DNA of 64,000 bases from Halorubrum sp. DM2 (GTDB lineage: Archaea; Halobacteriota; Halobacteria; Halobacteriales; Haloferacaceae). How positions within the stretch are numbered: the first letter of the stretch is position 1; every line of letters starts with the position of its first letter. The position numbers were made by a program, and so were the translations under genes. Below are positions 7,338 through 15,423 of the stretch, one piece after another. The stretch is taken from contig NZ_LR594487.1 in NCBI RefSeq assembly GCF_901686465.1, positions 1,671,650 through 1,735,649 on the forward strand, written 5' to 3'. The notes beneath the pieces were generated by a model. It was not told the origin of the DNA. It saw nothing but the letters and a program-made list of their open reading frames with translations, and did not search any database.

Positions 7338-9359
7338 TCACAGTTCTGTCGTTGGATTCGCCAGATCGATTATTTCTGGAACGTGAATCAGATAGACTTT
7401 AGATCCCGTCCTGAGCATGTAGTTCGCTCGAGCATCGCGATCGTAATATGGTGATAAAACACACTCACCAGACCATTGATAGAGATCTGCGCTACCCTTC
7501 CCGGCATCTTCCCGAACCTCGATCACGTCGGAAAAACTCTCGTCTGAGACTACCTTCCGGACTGTCTCATCACTAACAGTCTCATTCTCTAGCCGCTCGT
7601 TTATTCTATCCTGTAGCGTCCTCTGAGTTTGCCAGCTGATTCCCCCGTCGTACTTCGCCCGGAGTAATTCTTCTAGAACGTGAATCCGTTTTCCATTGTT
7701 ATCAAAATCGTGAATAGTTATCTGTGAAGTCGAGATCCACTCCGGGATCGCTTGTGTGTTCACATAGACTGATGTGGGTCGTCCTCGTGCCTGCTTGGTC
7801 CGTCCAAAACGAAGGATCGCTTGGAACACTTGGCCATGTGTGAGGTGTCGATAAATCTCTTCGCCGAACCCAGTAAACCCGTCCAACGAACCGGAATTGC
7901 CATCTCCAGTGCGTTCTGGCTCGGTTACCTCACCACACAACGCGGCCCACTGCTTGACAACATCGTCCCCCGGAAACGGCGATCCGGACACGAATCCAAC
8001 GGATTCGTTCTTGAACAGGTTTGAGCTCAGTACCTTCGCATAGTTCCGGGCGAAATAGCCCTCTAGGTCCGTCTCTGTCTCTTGATCATCTACCTCGATT
8101 ACGCACTTTTTCAACCAAGACTCAGAGGCGTAGTTGTCTAGGGCTCTTTTCCGTGATATGATCGGAAAACGCTGCTCCTCCAAAGAACGAACCGTGAACA
8201 TTCGCTGCCGATCTCTAGAAGATGTCTTGCCTGAGGAATAGTGGTTCATTCCCTCTGTCATCTGTGTGATCTTGAACCCTAGTCCCTCGGAGAGATATCG
8301 ATCGAGTTCTTTGCGCTCAATCACCCGTGATAGCGTGAAATCGCACCCAAGAACTGCTTCCCAGAGTCGCTGGACCGGGAGTGCGTCAAGGGCAATAACT
8401 TGCTCTGCGTGACTTAGATCGGGTGGAGTAAGTACGAGTATCTCGCCGGAGTTACGATCCCTCACGCAGCGCACGTTGGGATCTACACCACAGGCTTCCC
8501 AAAGGTCTGGATCGTGAGCCAGTTCGATACCCGCCCCAACTTTCTCCATAATCAACAGAGCACAGGTGAGTAGTGCGGCGTATTGGTGAGAGTTGTTGTA
8601 CGGGTGGGGTGTGATCGTGACCTGCTCTATTGAGGTGCTCTTTTTTGCGCCATTCTGCTTGAACCACTCAATAGTCGTTTTCCAAGAGTCACCCTTCTCA
8701 ACTCGTGCTTCGATGAGATCCGTGAGATCGGACAGTGGGATATCGTCAACGGCCTCGAGAAAGGCTCCAATAATATTGTGTGGGATGTTTCGTCTTTCTC
8801 CCGACTTCGTTCTCTGTGGAAATCGGGTCAGAAAGGGGTTGATGTTGAACTCGTCGAACACCACCGTTCGCCCCTGTAGATACCGAGGAACGTGTGCATG
8901 CTGATGATTTCCGATGAGTAGGTCGATCTGATCAGCGTTCTCTTTGAGCCTATCTCGCTTTGTGAGATACGGACAGGTGGACCACGGACTTTGACACGGC
9001 GTGTTGACCGTACTCCAAGGCTTGTAATGAATCTCTTCTCCGCTCAGGCCCTTCTGATAGAGCTTCCGTGCCTTTTCTGCTTCTCCGTCGTTCTCGTCAG
9101 CAAATGTAGGGCAGTCTCGGTACGGACTGGGAATTACCATCGCGTCGATCCCCCCGGCTTTCTCCGCTTCTTCGATCGCCTGAGCGTAAAGGTCTCGACG
9201 GGCGGTTAGGTAGAGTATCTTTTGTCCGTCTTCTGCGGCGAGCCGGACTGAATTGTATGTTTTTCCGCTTGCCGGAGGTGCTTCAACTAGGACGGGGTTC
9301 TCTCGATCACAAGCATCAACAATCGTCTCAGTAGTCCTACTTCGGACGGCGTCCTGCAT
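7338..9359 (-). CDS. superfamily 2 helicase-like ATPase, third gene of the Argonaute operon
   Basis: The 673-residue protein has Walker A APPASGKT at 27-34 and a Walker B-type VVFDEF at about 166-171. A motif III-like SGSPF and a motif VI-like QAILRFGRTKQARGR occur in the second half. Three cysteines (C83, C122, C129) lie between Walker A and B, the region that carries the iron-sulfur cluster in XPD/DinG helicases, but I see only three of the four usually needed. The gene follows the PIWI gene on the same strand after 119 bp. It could supply unwound target DNA to the Argonaute complex; that is inference. An independent plasmid- or virus-type helicase is the alternative. Confidence 0.72.
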   Translation of the reverse strand: MQDAVRSRTTETIVDACDRENPVLVEAPPASGKTYNSVRLAAEDGQKILYLTARRDLYAQAIEEAEKAGGIDAMVIPSPYRDCPTFADENDGEAEKARKLYQKGLSGEEIHYKPWSTVNTPCQSPWSTCPYLTKRDRLKENADQIDLLIGNHQHAHVPRYLQGRTVVFDEFNINPFLTRFPQRTKSGERRNIPHNIIGAFLEAVDDIPLSDLTDLIEARVEKGDSWKTTIEWFKQNGAKKSTSIEQVTITPHPYNNSHQYAALLTCALLIMEKVGAGIELAHDPDLWEACGVDPNVRCVRDRNSGEILVLTPPDLSHAEQVIALDALPVQRLWEAVLGCDFTLSRVIERKELDRYLSEGLGFKITQMTEGMNHYSSGKTSSRDRQRMFTVRSLEEQRFPIISRKRALDNYASESWLKKCVIEVDDQETETDLEGYFARNYAKVLSSNLFKNESVGFVSGSPFPGDDVVKQWAALCGEVTEPERTGDGNSGSLDGFTGFGEEIYRHLTHGQVFQAILRFGRTKQARGRPTSVYVNTQAIPEWISTSQITIHDFDNNGKRIHVLEELLRAKYDGGISWQTQRTLQDRINERLENETVSDETVRKVVSDESFSDVIEVREDAGKGSADLYQWSGECVLSPYYDRDARANYMLRTGSKVYLIHVPEIIDLANPTTEL

Positions 9360-9478
9360 ATCTCGTCTTACCTAGTCGGTCACCAGAAACGAGATATAAC
9401 TCCTCGGTGGTGGCTCTCAGATCCGATAACATGAGTGTTGATTTCATTTTGTTTAAACAGAACTCGTACCGAGCGAGT

Positions 9479-10906
9479 TCACATGTAATAGTAATAGTGG
9501 TAAGGGAACGCCCCGTCCGGAAGGTTCTGCGCCATCGGTTCTGCAAGAATGTCGCTAACGGCGTCAGCAATTCCGACCGTCACAGGGAGTTTCTTACAGA
9601 AGTCAGAGCTGTTCCAATCGAGTTTCGAGAATGAGAGTATCTCTTCACATATTTTCCGGTATGAGGTAGCGTTCACCTCTTCATGAGGACGGACGACGAT
9701 TGGGTTTGGTGTCCCAGGCTCAGCATATGCGGAAATCTCTGGGATGAATCCCTTCGTATAGAGATAATATTCACTCTTTCCCGGTGGCAGCGCAACTGTA
9801 CCTCTCAGAGGCGGGTATTGCGTATTGCTGAAGAGGCGAATTGGGTGATGCTCTCGGATGGTAATGAAGTCTCGCTGTCTCACGTCTGCGGAGCCAGATT
9901 TGAATCCTTCTGTCTCCTGCTTCCAGAAGTTGGAGGACTTGTGAATCACCAACCGGTCAGGACGATCCTGCCTTCGGTCGCCGTACCGCTGTAAGATGGT
10001 TTGGATTAGTAGCTCGGCATCTCCAGCTGACAAATGTGTCCGTCCCGTATCGGCATCGCTGGCGATGTCGGTGACCGGGTCACCACGGATGACGAAATTC
10101 TCTCCGGTCTCCATGAACACCTGCGCGATCGACGCTCTGGTGTCCGGATCCGTTCCGCGCTCATCGTAGAAGGATATGCCAGCGTAGCAGGTGTTCGATT
10201 TTAATTCAGTGAGCTTCCATGGTCGTCCTCTTCGAGCCTTGTAGAGTAGACCTACTGCGAGATTCCACGCTACCTCCCGGCGTGGTTGGACATCCTCTCC
10301 ACGGAGGGTCTTGGGGCCGATCAACTGAGTTGGGGTCTGATTCAGCATCCCCAAGAGCTTGATGCGGCTTCTGAAGTCGGTGTCGGCCGTCCGAATGGTA
10401 TCTGCTTTCTTGCCCCCTGTGAACAGCTCAGCGAGGTTTTCCGGGATGCTTACAATGATCACGTCCGGACTCGGGGTTGTCGAGCAGACACTCTCTATCT
10501 GGTACTTGATATAATCCAGTGCCATCTCAACACGCTCGGCATCATCGCGGACGTCGCTCAGTGAGTCGATGTCATCATATTCTATTTCGCCCCGCCACAT
10601 CGGACGCTGATCGAACGACATCTTGAGCTCAGAGTTAGGGCCAAGTCCTGGGAACGGCTGATTCCACCGCTGTCGGTCGTCTCCCTCGGGGAGGATCCCA
10701 TACCGCATGTCCTCAAGCAGGTCTCGCATCGCCGAGATAGACCAGCTATCACCAATCAGTCCGACTCGTACCACCTCATGATTAGAGCCGTCACGCGGTG
10801 GGCACGGCCCGTACTTTAGTAGTCCGCTCCGCGGATCCTTCGCCGTATTGTCACCGGCGAAGACGAGCTCCGGCTCCGAGAGGTAGTCCACTCTGAACCC
10901 AGACAT
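9479..10906 (-). CDS. short prokaryotic Argonaute (MID-PIWI, catalytically inactive)
   Basis: The 475-residue protein matches short pAgo proteins along the PIWI domain. The landmarks are NTCYAGISFY at 238-247, VIHKSSNFW at 320-328, YPPLRGTV at 364-371, and a C-terminal run ending HYYYYM. A MID-like segment lies at 177-201 (DFRSRIKLLGMLNQTPTQLI). The positions of the first catalytic Asp (IGxD) and of the second (HRDG) are Ser here, so slicing is not expected, as in other short pAgos. These act as guide-dependent sensors that activate a partner. The start codon overlaps the stop of the upstream APAZ gene by one base (TGATG), so the partner is next door. Confidence 0.85.
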   Translation of the reverse strand: MSGFRVDYLSEPELVFAGDNTAKDPRSGLLKYGPCPPRDGSNHEVVRVGLIGDSWSISAMRDLLEDMRYGILPEGDDRQRWNQPFPGLGPNSELKMSFDQRPMWRGEIEYDDIDSLSDVRDDAERVEMALDYIKYQIESVCSTTPSPDVIIVSIPENLAELFTGGKKADTIRTADTDFRSRIKLLGMLNQTPTQLIGPKTLRGEDVQPRREVAWNLAVGLLYKARRGRPWKLTELKSNTCYAGISFYDERGTDPDTRASIAQVFMETGENFVIRGDPVTDIASDADTGRTHLSAGDAELLIQTILQRYGDRRQDRPDRLVIHKSSNFWKQETEGFKSGSADVRQRDFITIREHHPIRLFSNTQYPPLRGTVALPPGKSEYYLYTKGFIPEISAYAEPGTPNPIVVRPHEEVNATSYRKICEEILSFSKLDWNSSDFCKKLPVTVGIADAVSDILAEPMAQNLPDGAFPYHYYYYM

Positions 10907-12360
10907 CAGTACGCGTCCACACCTCGTTGCATGAGAAGTTCTCGCTCGGTTCCGTCTTTCGGAGGCCGCACGCGAAGCTCTAACCCATCTTCGTGCTCGA
11001 ACTCTAGTCGTTGGGTGTCATCCTCTATATCTGTCTCCTCAAGCGGTGGTGATTCATCCATTCCAAGGTATGCGCGCCACTGTCGGAATTGTGCCTTCAG
11101 ATTATTTGGACGGTAATGGCCGCTACTTTGGAGTTTGTCATGGAGTTTGCTGGCGGTGTCGCCTTTTAGGATATCGGTCCCCCGACCGGACCGGGAGAAC
11201 ATCCATCCAGTGTCGATGAAGACGTAGAATTGCTCCTTATATTGCTTGACAACCGGTACCGCGTAGCGATGGGCGGTATATGCGCCCCAATCTATCGCAA
11301 CGTCCCATCCCTCGACCCTCGTCTTTGCCGGAGAATCGTCGTCTTCGCTAGATATCTCGCCTTCGTGTTTGAAGAGCAGGCGATTCTCGTACTGGTGGCG
11401 AACCATTCTACAACCTTCGTACCCGTCGACTGCGCGTCGTCGTATCTCGCGGTTGAACAATCGCTTCGCAACATTGGGAGCTGCATCTTCGCTCTCTAGC
11501 CAGCTGCCGAACGGTCGGCTCTGAACAGACTCTCCATCGATGAACGGACGGAGCGAGTCAGGTATCTCTTCCATTGGAATCAGGCTGTAGAACAGGCCTG
11601 ACTCGACCCAGATGGGTAGGTACCGAGGATTATCGACGTAGATGTCCTCAGGATGGTCTGCGAGGTTTTCACCGATGTAGATTGATTCTGGTAGCCCACT
11701 AATACGGAGGAAGTTAGCGACGAGAGTCTCAGTTTCTCGCGAGGGTGAGTTCTCTCGAGTGTAGAAGTCCCATTTAGAACGATTCACAGACCGCTCATCC
11801 TCTGCCATCTGTCCGAGACGGTTCCAGCTGGCGCGGTGGACGAAGACATCGGCAAGAAACCACTCGAAATCTTCTACTCCAAGGTTTTGGAGGGCTGCTT
11901 CCTCGGCGTCATTCAGCTTCTGCCTCTCTCTCAGGGTATCGAAGTAGTCTTTGATGTACTCCGGGCTGTTCGTTCTGGGATCGAATATTCGCTCCCACTT
12001 GTCAAAGGCTTGGAGATACGATGCGTAAATGTGGTATTCGAATCCTCCGCCCTGCTCACAATAGTCGATGAAGACGCGAGCTAGTTCAGTGAGGAAGTCG
12101 TCATCCAGTCGGGACAGTTTGGTTCCCTTGGCCTCCACCCGCACAAATTTCTTGATGTCGTCACCTACCTTCTCGCCGCTGAGATAGTAGAAACCCTCGT
12201 CGACAGTAACCGCAGCCAAGTCTTCGGTCGTACTGTGATGATTCGATCGTCGTTCGATGCTGTATCCACGAGCCCGGAGGTATTCTTCAATCGCCTGCTT
12301 ATACTTCTCACCCTTGTCCCCACTGGCCTCGCTCGTTCCTTCGTGATTGTATATCGGCAT
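10906..12360 (-). CDS. PD-(D/E)XK nuclease-APAZ protein, partner of the short Argonaute
   Basis: The 484-residue protein starts with a restriction-endonuclease-like fold: a helix around E25, D47, then VRVEAKGT with E76 and K78. The C-terminal half (about 230-450) has features of the APAZ domain, such as HRYAVPVVKQYKEQFYVFID and a late NNLKAQFRQWRAYLG. APAZ resembles the N-PAZ part of long Argonautes and binds short pAgos. In known SPARDA (DREN-APAZ) and Mrr-APAZ systems, guide and target binding by the pAgo unleashes the nuclease on cell DNA or RNA. This gene is first in the operon. The assignment rests on motif reading; the exact nuclease subtype is uncertain. Confidence 0.78.
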   Translation of the reverse strand: MPIYNHEGTSEASGDKGEKYKQAIEEYLRARGYSIERRSNHHSTTEDLAAVTVDEGFYYLSGEKVGDDIKKFVRVEAKGTKLSRLDDDFLTELARVFIDYCEQGGGFEYHIYASYLQAFDKWERIFDPRTNSPEYIKDYFDTLRERQKLNDAEEAALQNLGVEDFEWFLADVFVHRASWNRLGQMAEDERSVNRSKWDFYTRENSPSRETETLVANFLRISGLPESIYIGENLADHPEDIYVDNPRYLPIWVESGLFYSLIPMEEIPDSLRPFIDGESVQSRPFGSWLESEDAAPNVAKRLFNREIRRRAVDGYEGCRMVRHQYENRLLFKHEGEISSEDDDSPAKTRVEGWDVAIDWGAYTAHRYAVPVVKQYKEQFYVFIDTGWMFSRSGRGTDILKGDTASKLHDKLQSSGHYRPNNLKAQFRQWRAYLGMDESPPLEETDIEDDTQRLEFEHEDGLELRVRPPKDGTERELLMQRGVDAY

Positions 12361-12455
12361 TTAGTTATTAGATGTCCGTACTCTTTGATAGATAGTGTTT
12401 GTCATACACCCACAGCATAATAAAAGCCTGATTCTTATACTATGTTGACGAATCG

Positions 12456-13316
12456 ATGCAAGGAAAACTGAGTGTGGGTGAGGTGGTGTCACTTCTCTTC
12501 GACGAACACAGGTACGACAGTCCCCTCTCCCGAAAAGCGGTTCATAAGCTGCTCTATTTCGTTAAAGATGAATTAGACAGTGAGCAGGTTACGACAGACA
12601 TCCCGACCTTCTGGTATATGTATGGCACAATGACGGCGACGGTCAATACCGGCGTTCACACCGGAGGCGAGCCAAACGAAGATCCGGTAACTTGCGACGT
12701 CGCTGCTGCTGACATCGACAAACCAGAGGGGACGATTCGACGGGGACGTCAAGCGGCAAGCCGGGCCCTTGAACGGTACTACGACCTTGGGCTTGAGGGA
12801 CTCACCGACCAGATGTACGACGATGCGCCATACGAAATACAGCGACACTACCGGCGTCTGGATAAGCAGTTGGGTACTGCAGACTCGGCCCAGATGACGC
12901 TCTCCTTCGACCAGAATGCTGGACCGACGAGAGAGACGCTGTACGATTTCATTGAGGATTTCCCAACTGACTCCTTCCCCGACTACGAGGACGACCTTCA
13001 CATCTGGTACCGATTGATGAGCGCTGAATTAGATTCATCGGAGTATAACCCTAAAGAGGCTAAAAAGTATTCTAAGGTCTTCTGGCGGCTATTCTGCTTG
13101 GAGCTAGCGGTTCGTGAGAATGACGGTCTAACACGTATACAGATTGAGGGTGAATTAAACCTCGACAGCATTGATGAAGCTAAGAGACAACTTCGCTCTC
13201 AACTCCGTAGCTGGGAGCGTGACAAGGCGGAGGCGAACGCTCGAGACAACAGAACCTCGAGAAGAGCTGCAGATGCACTTATTTTACCTTTCATTGATTT
13301 CGAGGTGACTGGATAG
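12456..13316 (+). CDS. Panacea (SocA/DUF4065)-like protein, possible antitoxin
   Basis: The 286-residue protein has an N-terminal segment, KAVHKLLYFVKDEL followed by FWYMYGTM, that resembles the Panacea/DUF4065 domain (consensus QKLLYFA..., then KYGPV). That domain is known as a promiscuous antitoxin module. The rest is acidic and unrecognised. It is divergent from the Argonaute operon, with only 95 bp between starts, and is followed after 4 bp by a PIN-like gene. The pair therefore looks like antitoxin-toxin, or accessory genes of the Argonaute locus. The Panacea match is by eye and weak. Confidence 0.5.
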   Translation: MQGKLSVGEVVSLLFDEHRYDSPLSRKAVHKLLYFVKDELDSEQVTTDIPTFWYMYGTMTATVNTGVHTGGEPNEDPVTCDVAAADIDKPEGTIRRGRQAASRALERYYDLGLEGLTDQMYDDAPYEIQRHYRRLDKQLGTADSAQMTLSFDQNAGPTRETLYDFIEDFPTDSFPDYEDDLHIWYRLMSAELDSSEYNPKEAKKYSKVFWRLFCLELAVRENDGLTRIQIEGELNLDSIDEAKRQLRSQLRSWERDKAEANARDNRTSRRAADALILPFIDFEVTG

Positions 13317-13320
13317 GTCT

Positions 13321-14085
13321 ATGGTGCGCTATTTCCTTGACACCGGCCCACTCGTCGGGGTAACATTCCTTCACGACTTATGGCGGGACGAAGCCAAACG
13401 ACTCTTCGAGACAGACAACTCACTCTCGACAAGTCGGGCGGTGATTTACGAGTACTGTAACAGCACCTCGAAGAACTCACTCGAGTCGGAAGAGGTGAGC
13501 TGGGAGGCTGATGAGGGGAGATTCGGCGATAAGCTTTCGAAAATTCGGGCTGCGCAAACCAACTTAGGAATTAAACTTCGAAGTTACGCTGATGAGGAAC
13601 TTGATTTGGAAACGCTCGTTGACGAGTTTATCGCTGTCACTCGCATTGAAGAAAACGTTTATCCTCAGCGTCTGATCCGGGAGATTATTCGCCCCAATGT
13701 TCGGAGCTTTCTCCGAGACGAGATCGACGACCAGCAAGTGACCTGTAGAGTGGCGCGTGAGGCAATGGATGCGCTCTGCGACACCATCATTGCCGATGCA
13801 CTTGAGATGCGAGATTTACTTCAAAATCGGGTTATGTGGGGGCCGACGAATGAATGGGCTGAGGAGGATAGGAACCGACGTCTCTCGTTTGTTGATGGGA
13901 ATATTGACAGAGTGATTCTATGCGATGCAAATCACCAGCGCAACAGAAACATCATCGGAAAAATTGTGACCTCGGACAAGTCACACATGTACGGAAATCG
14001 CGACCGGATCAAGGCTGTGCTAGGGCTTCCGGTCGTATATGTCAAAGACGAATTTGCTGACCCCGACCTACCTACCGGCGACTGA
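13321..14085 (+). CDS. PIN-like domain protein, possible toxin
   Basis: The 254-residue protein begins MVRYFLDTGPLVGVTFLHD, the normal opening of a PIN nuclease with D7 as first acidic residue. An acidic YEYC follows near residue 43 and a late IVTSDKSHMYG near 220 gives another Asp. It is much longer than VapC toxins (about 130 residues), with a helical insertion between the conserved parts. It starts 4 bp after the Panacea-like gene. A ribonuclease toxin partner is the simplest reading; a nuclease effector of the nearby defence genes is also possible. Confidence 0.6.
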   Translation: MVRYFLDTGPLVGVTFLHDLWRDEAKRLFETDNSLSTSRAVIYEYCNSTSKNSLESEEVSWEADEGRFGDKLSKIRAAQTNLGIKLRSYADEELDLETLVDEFIAVTRIEENVYPQRLIREIIRPNVRSFLRDEIDDQQVTCRVAREAMDALCDTIIADALEMRDLLQNRVMWGPTNEWAEEDRNRRLSFVDGNIDRVILCDANHQRNRNIIGKIVTSDKSHMYGNRDRIKAVLGLPVVYVKDEFADPDLPTGD

Positions 14086-14322
14086 AACTGTCGTTAAGTG
14101 GTGACCTAGCTCGCCTATTTAATCTAACAACAGCTCGTCGACAGGTTACGATATCAGTCCGCATACCTTTTCGTCACGGTCGAATGTAGTAACGGAGCGA
14201 AGCAGTACAGTTGCCATTGTCATGCCTATCCATCCGAGTGATTTTCACTGTTTGAAAGGAGTCCAATAGTACTCTCGCACAATGACATAGATTTTAGTAA
14301 CTGGAGAGATTATGTCAAAATA

Positions 14323-15423
14323 ATGGTTACTGTCACTGAATTCGCGGAATATAATTGTCTCACCGGCTCAGATGACCAATCAGTAGAAGAGATTGTACAC
14401 TTTGATAAGTCGGAATTAGAGGGAGTTGATGTCTCTGACAGTAAGAATGACTTGGACCAGAGTGACATCCTGTCACGGCTAACGGGAACTCTATCAAGGC
14501 TGAAGTCTAAGCAGTTCCATACGGCGGAAAACTCACGAGCCCGCATTCATACGCTCGAATCAGTCACTACCGATGGTGTGGAATCCGATGACGACACAGA
14601 AGAGACCAGCACACACCCACTGAAACAGGTATATGACAGTGATTCATTTGCGGATGCTGCCGAGTCACTGGCAACCCAATATTCTGAAACCAATTTCGCG
14701 TTAGATGCAGTACTGTTCTTTTTTCGTTTCGAGTCACAGAGCGTTGACGAGGACCGAATCGCTGTCATTCAGGAGATCCATCTCTCAGATGCCTACCGAC
14801 CGAGCGCAGATGAAATCCTTGACCCAGCGGAACAAGTAGTCCGGCAGCGCATGGAGAAAGGGTTGGTATATCCAGCACGTGCACTCCAGGAACCAAACGA
14901 CGAAGACACAGAGGAAGAAATCTACCTCAATAAGGATCGCACAGCCGTCTATCAACGGAGCCACGCGAATTATTGGAGTACGTTTGCTCAATTGGAAAAG
15001 GAATTAAAAGCAAATGAAATTCTATGGAAAGGCGATAGTGACGACGAAAGGGCAGACGATGCAGGTAGACTGGACGAGGTGAAACAAGCCCGAGACGACG
15101 TGTCCGAACTTCAGCCTGTGGACGAACTCCCTGACGTATACACTGACCTGTCTGATCTTGAAGTCACGATCACCCCGGACGGTGAGAAGTCTGTCTCCGG
15201 ATTCACAATTGAGCAACTCGTAGAAAGGGATGGAATCAATATAGTCTGTGACAGCGGTGGTCGGCACCATATTATTATCACCAAAGGCCGTCCTGAAATC
15301 CGCCATGTGAATGAAAGCGACACGCTTGAAACTGATAACGAAGATATCGACTTGTTCCCCGAGATCGACGCGTACGACTCGCCAGATGACGTTCCGGGGC
15401 TCGCAGACGAAAACAGCCAATAA
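14323..15423 (+). CDS. unrecognised acidic cytosolic protein, first gene of a two-gene unit
   Basis: I do not recognise this 366-residue protein. It is Asp/Glu-rich, with no membrane segment and no signal. The middle has a hydrophobic strand (ALDAVLFFFRF, about 126-136) followed by a basic-acidic helical region, and the C-terminal third has short strands. It overlaps the following membrane protein gene as TAATG, so the two products are probably made together. The arrangement is reminiscent of two-gene membrane defence systems such as Kiwa, whose KwaB is a DUF4868 protein. I cannot show homology. An inverted repeat, TGACATA/TATGTCA (14283-14317), lies just upstream. Confidence 0.65.
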   Translation: MVTVTEFAEYNCLTGSDDQSVEEIVHFDKSELEGVDVSDSKNDLDQSDILSRLTGTLSRLKSKQFHTAENSRARIHTLESVTTDGVESDDDTEETSTHPLKQVYDSDSFADAAESLATQYSETNFALDAVLFFFRFESQSVDEDRIAVIQEIHLSDAYRPSADEILDPAEQVVRQRMEKGLVYPARALQEPNDEDTEEEIYLNKDRTAVYQRSHANYWSTFAQLEKELKANEILWKGDSDDERADDAGRLDEVKQARDDVSELQPVDELPDVYTDLSDLEVTITPDGEKSVSGFTIEQLVERDGINIVCDSGGRHHIIITKGRPEIRHVNESDTLETDNEDIDLFPEIDAYDSPDDVPGLADENSQ

